Numbered from the stretch's first letter, positions 37,992 through 51,215 are shown. The stretch is 64,000 bases of DNA from Musa acuminata AAA Group (GCF_036884655.1 NC_088340.1:248001-312000), one strand, 5' to 3'. Numbers and translations: made by a program. Notes: generated from the letters alone by a model not told the origin.

Positions 37992-40900
37992 ATGGACGAC
38001 CTCGGTTGGGGCTCCCGTTTCCCTTCCTACCTCGACGCGCGCGACCGCCGTCCCGACGCCGTCAAGCGCGAGCTTCCGGACGATGCCGGCCCCCGCCTCT
38101 TCTGCGACGCGTGCGGCGGCGTCGAGTTTGACAGCGGCGACGACGGGTTCTACTACTGCCGCCTTTGCGGCTCCCAGAGCCAGGACGTCCTCGACACCGG
38201 CTACGCGGAGGAGGACGTCTTCGGCGACGCCCAAGGCTCAGGCGCGCTCTACCACATCCACCGCCACCGCGCCCAAAAGCACTCGCAGGACCCCGCCGCC
38301 CCCGCGATTTCCAAGGACGACGTCCTTCGGTCCCTCTCCAAGTCCCTCGCCGCCGGCTCCGGCGGAGCCGTGAAGAAGGAACAGGAGAAGGCGCTGCCGT
38401 ACGGATTCGATGATGAGCCGTCGGAGCCGAGGGATTTCGGGGCGGGCCCCTGCCTCGACGCCGAGACACTCGCGAGGGGGATCCGGCTTCGGTACGTGCA
38501 GGGGTTGCAGGTGATCCTGCAGCTCCAGTGTGAAGCTCTGGTAGAGAAGTTTGGCGTGAGCCCCCTGATCTGCGGCCTCGCGGGCACCATCTGGTTGCGG
38601 TTTGTAGCGTCTTCCATGGTGTTTGATGAGGGTTGGGGACAGAAGGTGATTGCCGAGTCCGAGGCTACTGTCTCACAATCAAGGGATGACAATCTTGGTA
38701 AAGATCTCGTCCATCTTTATGCTTCTATCTCCCTTGAATAGTTCTTATCCTATTTTTGTTTGGTTGGACACAACATATCCAACCATAAAGATCATATTTT
38801 GAAGCACGGAAAGGCTATAACTTGGTATGTTGGTACCTTTAGAATTTTAGCAGCTTCCTTCTAGCTGGAAAGTATCTTGAAAATTTTCAAGTGGCATGAG
38901 ATTGTCTGAATTAAAATCCTGAAAAAGCAACACCAGAATCCTACAGCTTGTGATCATGCATTTGGACCCTCACGCAAAGATTCACTGCTTATTCAGTGGC
39001 TATTATCTTACCTGAAAAAGTTGGGGTTCACTGTATTTTCTTTATGTGCAACAAAATATACATGATGTCTTCTTGGCAGCATGTCTAATGTTGGAAAATG
39101 TCCTTATGTCGTATACCTGAACAATTTTAATGATTGAGTTTGCATTAGCTGTTTGTCTGTTCTCTTTGAATAGGATGGTTATTTTCCTTTGTTTTTGTGA
39201 CATCAATGTGAGAGGTCAAGGTCAAGGTCAATACCTATCTGTTGCCATCATCTATAAGCTAGAAACTAAACCTTCATGACAGCAAACAAATCCTGTGATC
39301 AGTTGGGTAGTCATGCTTTTGGGCCAATTATCAACAAGTTGCTTCCCCTCCTTTTCCATGTTCCAAGATCTTTAAGCTTTGCCAAAGCAGTTGTGATAGA
39401 TTACCTTGCAGTGTGGATCTGCACCATTGTAACTGAGAATGCAGATAGATGAAGAACATGCATTGCCAACTTGTAGCATATTTAAACTCAACAGAACTTT
39501 CTGTTTTGTATGAATATACATCTGTGTGTAAAGCTTTTATGGACCGCTGCTTGTGAAAAATGTGGAAGGTGCATGTTGTGAGAGTAAACAGATCCATTTG
39601 TTGATTAAACATCCTTCCTATATAATTCCTCATTTGTGATTTTTTTTCCTTTGCTACACTGAACCATGTTGCAAAATTGTCCATATTACATCTAAAATAT
39701 AGCCTCTTTCTGCTTTGGCCTATAAGAAAACTATGCCTGATGGTAGATATTTCACAATTTCAAGGTTGTGCTTTCTGAAAACACTTAAGCCATTCATGTA
39801 AGAACTATTCCTTTAGTGTTGCTTGATGCATTAATTGTCTTGCCTATTTATCAACTGTTCACATTCTCTACATGTTTGTCTCAACTTATTTGCAAATGTG
39901 TAGCTTTTTAATGTTTTTATAAATAATTTTCTCTTATGTTTAGTTGCAGAAGTGCAAACACCTGCTAAGCATATCAAAGCTAAATATACAACAGAGCCAC
40001 GCAATGCAGTTGGACGGAGAGCTATTTATATATGGCTTCGTGCATTGAGAAAGACAATTCCTGTGTATTCCTCTCTTGCTATTTCCTTTTTGGCTTGCCA
40101 TATTGCACGAGAAGCAATTCTGCCAACCGATATAGTTAAATGGGCATCAGAGGCAAAACTTCCTTACCTCACAGCATTTTTGGTACTTGATAAGTATCTT
40201 GGAAGTTCGTCAAGTTCTTGCCCATTAAGTTCGAGGCTTTTGTTTAGGCCTGTCCGAGTTATTGGATCTTGGCAATTAGAAGCAGTAGCTGGTTCTATTG
40301 CACAAAAAATTGGACTGAACCTTCCTTCTGTGAATTTTTATGCTATCGCATCTCGGTACCTGAAAGATCTCTCTCTTCCAATAGAAAAGATTCTTCCACA
40401 AGCATGCCGCCTTTATGAGTGGTCAATCCCTGCAGATCTATGGTTGTCTTGTAACACATCTAGGCTTCCAACTCGTGTTTGTGTTATGGCAATTCTGATT
40501 GTAACAGTAAGAATCCTGTACAACATACATGGCCAAGGGTTCTGGGAAATGACTTTGTTGGATGCAAGTGACACCCCAAGATGTCAAACTCGAAATCCTG
40601 ATGTCTTCAGTTTGAGTCCTGCAGGGAAGCTTGGAGATGCAGCTGGTGGTGCTAAAGGATCTTGCTTCACTACAAATTCCTCAGCAGTTAAGAACATGTC
40701 AAGCATCAAGAGTGCTGATTTCAACACTAAGGAGCTGTTGGACATTCTTCAAGCTGCACATGATAAGATCGGCACCGCGCATGGTAAACTAAATTATAAA
40801 CTATTTTAGTCTTGTCAATAGTCAATGATTATGCACATGATTGATATTTACGGAAAGGCTTCACAGGACTTCCTACAGTCTCTTTTTGGTTGAATTTCTT

Positions 40901-43900
40901 TTGAATTTCACGTGTCTAGATTTGATGATATGAACATTAAAATGTTTCATGATTTCTGTTTTTGAAACTAGGCAACCTAGACAATAGGACTGGCAGTTGG
41001 TCTGACTGGGGCAGGTTTTGGTCTTATAGCAAGGTTAATCTAAACCCATAAGATGTTGGACTTTTCGTGTCAGGTAAATTTAGGCTAATTGAGTGAGAAT
41101 GTGCACCTTTTTGGAAATAAATGTGTTGGATGTTGTTGAGACTCTATAGGAAGGGAAACTATGCTGGACCAAACTCTGACCCTGCAAGCTGGTTATTCTT
41201 GTTAAGTGGATGAGGCCAGCATGCTTAGGTCAGGATTTACATGCCTATTTGGTTATCTGTATATCCCACAGGTTGTGTTACTCCTGATTGCTACTTTCTA
41301 CACATACTTATGCTGTCGCATTTCATATTTGGAGGTAGATCCCATTAAGCAGAGCCTAACCATGGAAAGTTTTGATAGGTTAGTTGTTAGTGTATGCATT
41401 GACTTTTTTGCTTCCTATTACAACAAATCTTTTGTTTATAGAAATGAATGAACAACTGGAGCAATAAAAAGTTCTTGAGGCTATTTATCACCCTTAAATT
41501 TTTTTCCTTGGAAATTTATGTAATTAGCTATACATTGATCTTTCTTATGTACATATCATCATTTAATTTATATATTTCATTTCCTTTATGCTGATCTTAG
41601 AGAAACTACTTGTGGGTGTTTTATTAATTAACAAATACTCATTTATTGGCAGATTATTCAAGAGACTTGAGGTCTTACCTCAAATACTGCCAGGATGTAG
41701 TTTTTGGTGGAATGACCACCTCATATGATGAGCAGACACTAATAGAAAGATTCTGGGAAACATACGACAAACAAGAGGTAATATATTGCTTCAGCTGCCC
41801 TTTTATTGCTCTGATCTCACACATCAGGCAACCTTATTATTTGAGTTTTGGCTTCAGATTGGTAATTGGTGATCCAGTTTTCAGCCTTCAAGATGCTTTT
41901 ATAAAACTTAACAACCACAAGGACAACATCCCAACTAATTTTTTTAACTAGAACATTAGACATGAAACTGTTGAACGAGGATATTGGAACTTTCATTTTC
42001 ATGTGTCATTAATGTTCCAATATAATTTGAAGCGGTTTTGGAGAAAACAAAAGTCCGATCACAACTTTTGTTTACGTTGGGTTTGAAACTAGAAAATGAT
42101 ATTATAGCTTAATGCTTGTACAAGCACTTTTTCTTTCTTGTTGAAGAGTACTATCATCTAGAAATTTGTTGCTAAGTATCCTAAGAGCTTGTTTAGATTC
42201 TTATAAGAAACTTCAATAAATGTATATTAATATGATTTGTCAATATCACTTGAAGACTTTGTTTATCTGCTTTAAGAAGCATTCTCAAAAACATATTGAT
42301 TAGATTATAGGGTAGAGTCTCACCCAGGGTTTGTCGTGGTATATTGCCTGGTATGAGCGGTACATACTGGCCTAATAGGGGACTGATTCGCGAACCACCC
42401 TATACCGAGTGATCCAGTTAAATTAATAAAATATTCAAAGAAATGATGGGGCCCATGTCCAAATAACGTAAAAAAGGAAAAAGAAGAGATTAGGGCTCAT
42501 GAATGTGAGCCCTCTTCTCGCATAAGGTGCCATCGCCTCGCCATTGTCGCTTCGCCTTTGCTGTCACTACTACTTCGCCGTCGTGTAAGGTGCCACCACC
42601 TCATCGTCGTTGCTTCCCCATTGCTATCGCTTCGCCATTGTGTAAGATGTCGTTGCCTCGTTGTTGTCGTTGCTTCCCAAGTACATTGTTGTTGCTCTTT
42701 TCTCCTCTTATTTCTTCTTCTTTTTCCTCCACTTCTTCCTCTTCTTCCCTCTTCCTTCCTCCTTCCTATGTTCCTTACTGCTCCTTCCACTTAATCTTTC
42801 TTTTTCTTCATCGCCGAGCCACCTGTACGCACCGGTGTACCATGTGTCAGTACATCGGTATATACCGATATGTACCGTTCCAGTAGTTTGTCAAAACAAG
42901 TTCGGTACCCAAAAAGGCAAACCTTGGTCTCGCCTAACTCTTGTGTTTTGGACTTATTTTTGAATGGTTGCAAGATCATCTCTAGAAGTTCCTCACTTTG
43001 TTGGAACTTTGTTTCTTTTTTGAAGATTAAACTCTGTCTATATAGGCTTAAAATTTTATTCAAATACGATATTATTTAGATTCAACAGACATTATAAAGC
43101 TATGCAAATGAATCTATTAAAATTTATGCAAACATGATACTATTTAGATTCAATAGAAGTTATAAAACAAAAAAAAAGATTTGCATATTGCCTTTCTTGA
43201 TTTATAGTAGGTCATAAAGTTCCTAGAGATTTATTATGATGAGCTTAGAAAAACAAGTTGTATCCATTAATCTTATGAAGGATATGTAAGATAATATAGT
43301 CACTAGTATTCGAGAGTATGTCTAGTGAATTTTCTACTAGTATAGGACTACATCAAGGATCCACATTAAGTTTTTACCTTTTCAAATTGATAGTGGACGA
43401 ATTTACTAATTTATATGATAGAATTTTTTAGCATATATTATATGCTAAAATATTGTCTTAGTTATTAAGAGTTTAAATGGAATCATTTGTAAACTCGAAT
43501 TATGAAGACAATTTTTAGAAATTAAGATTAAGATTGAATAGATGCAATTAGTGTTATCAAAGGCACTAGGTGCCAAGGGTTCGAAATGCCTATAATTCTA
43601 GGTGCTTGCTTGAGTGAAGTGAGGTGTTCACCAATATAAAACTTATAAAATAATATAATTAAGGGGAAAGACAATCATTAAGGTAAAAATAAGATAATCC
43701 ATGAGTATCATATACTTTTATATTTAAAATATCACCACTAAAACATTGAATGACATTCATTTCATCATCTAAGAAGCATTAAAGTACTAAATCATCCAAA
43801 TCTAATAACAAAAATAATAAAACAAAAGAAGAATGAACATTATTCTGCAAAGGAGGAGTAGGGTCTGAGAACAAGAGGAGGTTGGTGGAAAGTATAAGGC

Positions 43901-46900
43901 AGGGGAGGGGGTTGTGGGCAATCGAATGCAGGGATAAGGGCTCTCAGCAGGGGAGGCATGGAGGTTGACAGTAGCAAGTGGTAGGGGCTAACAGCGATAG
44001 GGAGCGGATGGAGGAGGGGGTTGCGAAGAAAAAGAGAGAGGAAGTGACTGTCGAAAGAAAGAGAGAGGTGGAGATGACTGGCTAGAGAAAGAGAGAAGCA
44101 AAGGAGAGGAGTGGGAGGGAGCTGTAGAGAGGCATGGTAGAGAAGAGAGAGAGAGGGTGGGGGGCTTAATTGTAGGGAAGAGGGGGAGAGGGGTCGTTGC
44201 ACCACCGGAGAGGAAGGAGAGAGAGCATAATGTGGAAGGGAAAGAGCTAAGAGGGAGAGGAGGTTTCGTCGTTGTGGTTCGTTGAGAAGGAAGGCACCAC
44301 CATGCCTTTGATCATTCGGTCGCTAACCTCCTTGTATGCAGGAGGATCATTTTGTCGTCGGTCACCTCCCATGCATCGGGGTCGGATGCCTAGGGTTTTC
44401 CAATGAGAGAAGGCTTAGAGGGTTGGGGGGGTGGTTGGGTTAGGGCAAACTATTAGTTGGTTTGGTTGAACCCACTGAATCCAATCAATTGAAGCCAATC
44501 AAGTCTGATCCGAACTTGCTCGGTTTGATTCAACTTAGGTGCGCACCCAAATCGCGCCTACTTAATGACGCTCACATAAACCTTCTTTGAGGCACTCATG
44601 CCTCGCCTCGCCTTACTCGGGTGCCTAGGTGAGCGACATACAAGAGGTTGTAATTTTGGTAATAATAGGTATATACAAGAGGATATAGTTAAGGTAGATA
44701 AGCAAGAAGTTCCATTAAGTAAAAGTATTTGGTATACCGGATCAATTATTCAGTAAGATGAAAGCAGGATGGTTAAAATAGTGAAGAATGTCAGAAATCT
44801 TGTGTAATTGGTACTTTTGATATTAATAAAATATATAAGGTAGTTGTTAGATCATCAATGCTTTATGACTTTGAGTGGGTCCAAGTATTAGTTAAGAAAC
44901 AACATATATAAAAAGTTTATGTTGTTGAGATGAGAATGTTGATATGAATGTATTGAGTTCCTAGGAAAGATAGATAAAAAAATGTTTTCATTTGTGAATA
45001 ATCATGTGTTGCATCAATAGAGGATAAAATGAGAAAAAATTACTTAAGATTGTATGAATATGTTCCCAGGAGATATAATGATAGTTAGAAGATGTGAAAT
45101 AATTATTATTAGTTGTATGATGGGAGGTAGAATAAGATTTAAAAAAAATTTAATAGAAACTATAAATAAAGATTTAAATACTCTTATTTTAAGATATGAC
45201 TTTACAGATCTCAATGGCAACAAAAGCTCAATGCAGTTGGCCCCAAATAGTTAGGACTTTATGACTTTGTAGTTGTTGTATCATAGAAATTGGTGGTTGG
45301 TCTTGTGCCCTTGGATTATATCAGCAACTAATGACTAAGTGCAACTTTCTCAAATCTTTTGTAACAAGTACTTGGTATTCTTAGGCCTTTCATCCCCTCT
45401 ATCATTGGACCATCTTGAGTATGTTTTTGTGAATTCTACCCTTCTTTCTACTTTCAGTTTCAAACATATGAAAATATGTAACCTTATTTTGTTTAGGGAT
45501 TGTCCATTTAAATTTATGTTTCAAACATATGAAAATATGTAAACATATGAAATCCGCTCCTGCATTTTTATGTTTAGGTACCACAACAAACAGTTTGCCA
45601 GTGTTTTTATATTCATTTCCTGCTACTGATGAACTGGTAATGCAACATATGTTGCTTGAGCTCATCCGAGTAGTCATGCCTATACTGAACAAAATTTACT
45701 GCTATGTCTTCTGGTATATGTTGCTTAGAGTGCCAATGGGTGAACTGAATTCCTGGATAATCAGCAAGTGGGATTAGACCTGAGAAAGAACTGCTCAATA
45801 TCATGAAAGCACTGGATCTGACCGTTCCTTGATAATAGGGTTGTTTTAGAGTAACATGATGGCTTTCATTTATTAATCTGTCTATTTGTGGAAGGTGATC
45901 TCTGCCCATTTCATCGGGCTTCCATGTGTAGATTGATGATTGGACTTTCTTGTTTGGTACTTGTAAATTCTAAGCATTTTCATTTGCACTACATGCAATA
46001 TCTATTCAATGTAGAGGCCTAAATAAGAATTTTAATGTGATATGATAAATCAGTCGTGTTGTCACGGACTTAGCTGGAATTGCCTAAGCCGTGAGGCACC
46101 ATTGCTGCAAAGACGTGAACTTAGCTTGAGTTGCTTAAGTCGCAAAGCGTCATTGCGCCAACTTCTCGGACTTAGCTGGGATTGCCTAAGTCATGACGCG
46201 CCCTTACGATATGCATCCGCAAAGGGTCAGCCAGTTTGCAATCTCACTCAGGTCCCGAAAGACCTGTAAAAGATAAAGTTGATTAGTTCGAAAACGAGCA
46301 ACGGACAAGTCCCGACGTCTCGCAGAAAGGGAAGCTTTACAAGCAATTTAGCGAGCACCTTGCGTGCATAAGAGATAAGAGGGAAGGAGGAAAACAAGGA
46401 CTTTAGAAGGTAGAACGAATAGTTGCAAGTCCACAAACAACTACTTACCGAGTGCCGGGCGCGAAGGCAAGTTCCCGTCAAGTTAACATGTGAACTTGTG
46501 AAGATTGTTCAACGTCCGACAATATACCGAAGCCCCATCCAGCCTTGTGCCACCCGGGGGTTCCAGGGTGCTGAGATGACTGACGCTTCGCGTGCAGTTA
46601 CGGCTTGCAGAAAACAAGCCGTGGCACACGAAAACGGAGCCATTTTGGGGCAGTTCGGTCAGGCGCGGCGAGCGATCGCACTGCAGCGTTGCAACCTATT
46701 CGAACATACATTTTTACAAGCAAAAACACACAAAACCAAGGTAAAACAGGTTGTTATGTCTCTGTACAAGCATGCAAAAGCGACGAACGGTTCATTGAAC
46801 GAAGTTGTTGCGGGTGCGCGACGAACGTTCGTGACAGTACACTTGCAAATTTTTGTATAGAAGGATACTCCTGATGGTAATAAAATTCTCTTTCGATCTA

Positions 46901-47778
46901 TGCTGCAAGGTTTAGATGTTCAGGTTTAAAGTTAGTCACATTCTTTTACTTCTAAAGTTATGAAAAGATATGAAAAATAAAAATTAAATTGTGCCACTCG
47001 TCCTCATTTCTATGAAATTTAACCTGGAACACTTTCTCCTGGCATGAATAATTTGGAATTAAATTGAAACTTCATGCAGTCACAAACTAAAACAATTTGA
47101 GATTGTTTGCTTTGATCGCTTTGCATGATTGTTTTGTTTTCTTGTTTTAATTTCTGATTTTTTTATTATGACTAGTACAAGCGAAGGCAATCTTGTGAGT
47201 TTAGTCTACCTTTGTGTCAGGACGATATTCAACAAGAGAGTCTAAAAGATGAGCTTCTTGATTCAAAGGGTAAGAGACAGAGAGAAGTACCTGCTACCTC
47301 TTTCTTTGATTTCAAAAGAAGGGAACAGAGCAAAAGTAGCCAACACATAAACAGAGAGAGATCACCTGATGATTATGGTGGTACAACCAGCAGAGATGGT
47401 TTTGCAAACTCTGCTGATCCAAATGAGAAAGATCCTCTTTGTAATTCTTCTTTGACGCCTTCCAGAAATGCTGCAGTGGAAAGAATGAAATTGAGCATGG
47501 AGGAGAGTGGGTTTTATTACCTACCTCCTAGAGTTCAGAAGAGAACAGATGGTTATCTTCACTATAAGAGAAAGAGATTAGATGGAAAACTAATTTGTGT
47601 TGCACATGCTGATTATTACATAGTATTACGGGCTTGCGCAAAGGTTGCTCAGGTTGATATGCGGATGATGCATCTTGGGGTCCTGAAATTTGAGAGAAGA
47701 CTTGCTTGGATTGAACAACGGATTGATAGCAGCTTGAACACGTTACCTCAGCTTTTGCATCAGATGCAAGACAACTAA
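37992..47778 (+). CDS. TAF1B: TBP-associated factor, RNA polymerase I subunit B (TAF1B/RRN7-like)
   Basis: Nucleolar initiation factor related to TFIIB; with TBP-containing SL1/core factor it recruits RNA polymerase I to rDNA. The Arabidopsis relative is MEE12. Four exons with agreeing phases: 37992-38697, 39950-40783, 41653-41777 and 47176-47778, giving 755 residues. An RRN7-type zinc ribbon is formed by C38-x2-C41 and C56-x2-C59. Downstream blocks match the plant family: ETLARGIRLRYVQGLQVILQ, VGRRAIYIWLRALRKTIPVY, LYEWSIPADLWLS, FWETYDKQE, then a lysine/arginine-rich linker and ESGFYYLPPRVQ plus DGYLHYKRKR near the end. Exon 1 is very GC-rich and its neighbours are AT-rich. Intron 3 is 5.4 kb and full of transposon debris. 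The ATG at 37992 gives the expected start close to the zinc ribbon. Confidence 0.92.
42310..42905. repeat. Repeat with related inverted ends in TAF1B intron 3
   Basis: The left part has GAGCGGTACATACTGG (about 42355). The right part, reverse-complemented, has GAACGGTACATATCGG (about 42866-42881). The centre repeats CGCCATTGTCGCTTCG- and GTGTAAGGTGCC-like modules and ends in a T/C-rich run. This suggests a small non-autonomous DNA element, though ends are not precise. Confidence 0.4.
43215..45255 (+). mobile_element. Degenerate LINE reverse transcriptase, interrupted by another insertion
   Basis: Broken frames on the plus strand follow the plant LINE order. INLMKDM then VTSIR, FSTSIGLHQGSTLSFYLF and IVDEFTNLYD (43255-43430) match the RT motif G-LHQGS-LSPYLF-L-DE. 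LYAKILS (about 43440) stands where the catalytic FADD-containing box should be, and the aspartates are gone. After the insertion at 43555-44650, RML..M..VPRKDR (about 44930-44970) and a 3' end resembling ETI..DL..L, then WPQIV, match the LINE C-terminus. Many stops make it inactive. It lies in intron 3 of the TAF1B gene in the same orientation. Confidence 0.72.
43555..44650. mobile_element. Non-autonomous element nested in the LINE
   Basis: Begins near GGCACTAGGTGCC with CTAGGTGCTTGCTTGAGTGA and ends with CTTACTCGGGTGCCTAGGTG; the ends are partly reverse-complementary. No protein family is recognised; the interior is purine-rich with GAGAGAGG runs. Related start sequence (GGCACCAAGGTGTC..ACTCGAGCGAAGCGAG..CCAATATTAAAATTATAAAA) occurs at about 55623-55700, and a partial relative at about 54310-54420, so this is a dispersed family. 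Element class is undetermined. Confidence 0.6.
46060..46836 (-). mobile_element. Solo-LTR-like fragment related to the LTR element at 8946-13433
   Basis: The first 18 bases, TGTCACGGACTTAGCTGG, equal the reverse complement of the 3' end of the LTRs at 8946 and 13001. Similarity continues through TTGCCTAAG and GTCAGCC blocks. Within 46060-46200 the motif CTTAGCTGGAATTGCCTAAG recurs three times. A GTGACA at 46831-46836 may be the other end. No target-site duplication is evident and the interior differs, so it is a related but distinct family. It sits in intron 3 of the TAF1B gene. Confidence 0.55.
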
Positions 47779-49382
47779 TAACTTCATCACAAGTTAAAGG
47801 AGTTTTCTACCGTGGTCTCTCTTTCATGATGGCGACAAGAAAGAGTAAAGTTCACACTTTGTTTTTGAAGTACTATTTTGTGCATATTATTTTGCTGGTA
47901 TGCATATATTTTGTTAATTCATCTTATCATTAGATTGGCATTATTTTTTGTAGTAGTATAGAGTTATCTGAAATGTTTTGTTTCTCAACGTTCCATGTAG
48001 ATGAAGTTTGTTGCCTATTTGATGCCTGATGTTGTATTGGCTGGATCTCTGTGTTACCATTACCACTTAAAAACAAACTCTTCGTATTCCTGCCTACAAA
48101 CTTTCATTTTAATTGTGACTATCCTTTCTGAAGTTTCTTTAGTTTTAATTTGATGAATTAGAGAATACTCTAGGCGGAGAATACCAGAAAGCAGCCTTCA
48201 TCTGAGATGGTAGGTCACTCATTTCGTTTCATTGCTTCATAATTCTTAGTGATCTGGGTGCAAACTTCTTGAGTTATCTTGTCATTTCTGTTGCTTTTAA
48301 TGGACAGTTTCCTGTCTGCAGCTTTGGAACACAGTAATTTCAAGTGCTCATGAGAGGTCATGAAACTGCGAGTTAGTCAACCGTGAAATGATGAGAGATT
48401 TACAAAATTATTAAAGCACACATTGTTTCAAGGTAAGCATTGAGTTGTTTCATGGTTTGTCATCTGGATTTATGTTGGTTGTTAACTTTAACTGCATCCT
48501 GACAAGTGTATGTCTTGATGTTCCTAAGGACAACGTCAATTGCTTTCATGCTCTCCAATTTTGTTTCCTCCACGGACTCTGGTTACTGTTTCCAGCACCA
48601 TGGTAGATTTTCAACGTATGCAGCAATGTTCCTCACATTATATATTCTTCATCCACTGGCCTAGTTGTCCTTGTCCATAGCGCCAGGTTTCATGTAAACG
48701 ACACCAGCATCCAGGTGCCAGTTCAGACTTTATCTGCACTCAAAAGGAAGTAGCGGCCTTTTCTGGTTCAAGGTGAGACATTTTTAGCTGTGGATCAAAA
48801 CTATAGAGGCAGGAACGTTTTATAATATTTCAATGCCAGCTTAATTTTGATATTTGATTTTCTATTTGAAGGGCTGCACAATCTGCAAATTTGAGTACAG
48901 TATAAGCATGAGATCATCTAAAACAACGGTACCATGGCTGTTCTTGCAGACCATCAAATGATCATTCCGCAGCACGCCTGGTTGGAAACACTTTGTTATG
49001 GGCTTGAAAGCAAGATGCAAATCTCCTGTTGCTTAGCATCAGTTTGGAAGATACCTAGATTCGCTGGATGGACGCTGCTTGGTCTTTTCTTAAGCTGTTC
49101 ATCAGAAAGGTAGAGTGATTTCTCTCCTTCTGTTTGATGTAACCCAATGATTGATCAAGTATGTATAGCTTAGGTTTTCTCTCTTTCCAAATTGAAATTT
49201 TCTTCTTCTTCTAACACACTAGTTAACAAGGGAAAGGAGCAAATGGGAGCTATAATTTTCAGCTAGACGCCACACAACAAACCACCCCCATGGAAGGCAA
49301 TGTAAAAGTTTCCTCTTCTTCTTCCGACGTCGATTCTCTCATTTTCTTTTTCTTCTAAGCATCCTTCCGATCGGTATCAGTG

Positions 49383-49508
49383 ATGTTGCGAGTGGGAATG
49401 GCTGCTTGCAGCAGTGCGACAGCCACAGCTAGGGCATTACGGGTGGTGCTTTTCCTGCTTTTGTTGCCCGGTGATGCTTTATCTTGTACTGAATTTTTTT
49501 GGGTATGA
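49383..49508 (+). CDS. Possible short secreted-peptide ORF (41 codons)
   Basis: An ATG-started frame encodes a 41-residue peptide with an Ala/Arg-containing N-terminus, a hydrophobic core RVVLFLLLLPG (about 20-30) and a predicted-looking cleavage region near DALSC, then TEFFWV. A pyrimidine-rich leader (CTCTTCTTCTTCC) and a TATAATTTT motif (about 49250) stand upstream. A GT within TGGGTATG near the end could be a splice donor. I recognise no family, and chance is quite possible. Confidence 0.2.
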   Translation: MLRVGMAACSSATATARALRVVLFLLLLPGDALSCTEFFWV

Positions 49509-50646
49509 TGGTAGTGACAGCTGATTCTAGAACAAATAATTGTAGATGTTCCTCGTGTTGGCTAGAACTGAAAGGACTCCATTTGATGTGAAGGCAAGTT
49601 TGGTCTGATGATTTGTTGTGATTGTAGATTGAATTGTTGTGATTGTGGTCAACAAATGTTTTAGGTTGATGATTTATAACTTGTTACTTGTAGTGATTGT
49701 GGTCAACAATTGTTGTGATAACACAATACAAATTCCATTGATGATTTATAACTTGTTACTTGTAGTATTTCATCTGATTCCTTGTATTTCCTTATTAAAG
49801 AAATGCTTTCTGGGAGTACTTGGTTATTCAATAAATACTCAAAAATTAATAAGCATAAAAGAAAACAGCAGAACTCTTCTTTTCTGAGATGTAAAGATAG
49901 CTTAGTGCTCACCATGGAATCCTGAAACGGATTTCTTCTTTGATGCGACAATTATTTGAGAATCTTTCCATCTAGATCTTGTCGGAGAAGGGAAGCGTTC
50001 AAGATTCACGTGCTCTTTTTCTGCCGCCCATGTGCAATTAGTGATGCTAAAAACGTTATTTTATTATATTTTTATTAAATAAATATATATTGTAGTATTT
50101 TATTTGATGTGCTTAATATTGTTTTTTAGTTTTATTATTATAAAGATTATATTTTATTAACTTATAAAATATAAATATTACTTTCCTTTGAATTGACGAT
50201 GTTGAATGGATTTGTTAGTTCCGAAGTTAAGACAGATTGACAGTTGATTGAATTCATTTTTCAAATTTATTTTATTAACTTAAATTATCTAAGTTTACCG
50301 GTAGAAAATCACATTATAATGTTGCGTCCAAAAAGAAAGATTATATTTTTTTAATCTCCATCTCATTGTTGATGAAGAAGAATTTATGTATTAAAAATTA
50401 TCTTCTCCTATTACCAAATTGAATTGATGGGCCAATCACCACATCTCTCATCCAAAATATGAGGTAGAGGAGCAACCATTACTTATGGTGAGGTGAGAAA
50501 TAAGAGCATGATAGGGGAATCACAAGGAGACATAGCTTGGATGGTGGCCTTAGCATGATTGTTGCCAATCATGCTACAAATTTCCACTCTCACATTTATC
50601 ACATACATGGCTCCAATCTAGCATTTTAATCATGTTAAGTTGAGGG

Positions 50647-50691
50647 CATCACATCACATCACATCACATCACATCACATCACATCACATCA
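50647..50691. repeat. (CATCA)9 pentanucleotide microsatellite
   Basis: Nine perfect CATCA units. Confidence 0.95.
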
Positions 50692-51215
50692 TGATGATGG
50701 ACCACCAAACAGAGGAGATATAACTAATAAAAATTTCTTTTTCGATAAATACCTCATTTAATTTATTTTTTTTAATCCAACCTAACAAAATTAATTAAAA
50801 AGATAAAATCTCTTATGAGATATCATATTCGATTTGGCTATTGACATGGTGAATTAGATATTTAATTTCACAAAATATATTTTTTTATTCACATCGTAGA
50901 ATTGTTTAATATTATAACTAATGCGGAAGTCATTTTGTTTTGTTTTTTTTTTTTTTGCATGTTTTATCAGCTCCTCATTAGAAATCAAATTTTCTATTAC
51001 TTTTGTAAAAAATATTTTAATTTTTTTCTATAGGCATTTATAGTTAGTGGTGAGAAATCAAAACATTGGAGGGGGAATGAATCATCCATACACATTAGAT
51101 TGATTGGTCTGTGGCTGTCCTTTTCTTGTCCCTATGCTACGAATCTCCATGCTACAATTCCCACTCTCACATTTTAATCATGTCCCAACTTCACATGTCC
51201 TATTCCTCGAGAAGC

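Larger units (their letters stand above)
47779..51215. other. Intergenic region between TAF1B and the MYC2-like gene
   Basis: 47779-49250 may include TAF1B 3' UTR; no exon of a known family was seen. A duplicated TTGATGATTTATAACTTGTT block lies at 49666 and 49737. A small signal-peptide-like ORF is listed separately. Beyond 50040 the sequence is very AT-rich. Confidence 0.45.

Noticed and set aside
45540..45775. Possible extra TAF1B exon in intron 3
   Set aside because: The phases of exons 3 and 4 already join correctly, and no family block is seen here.
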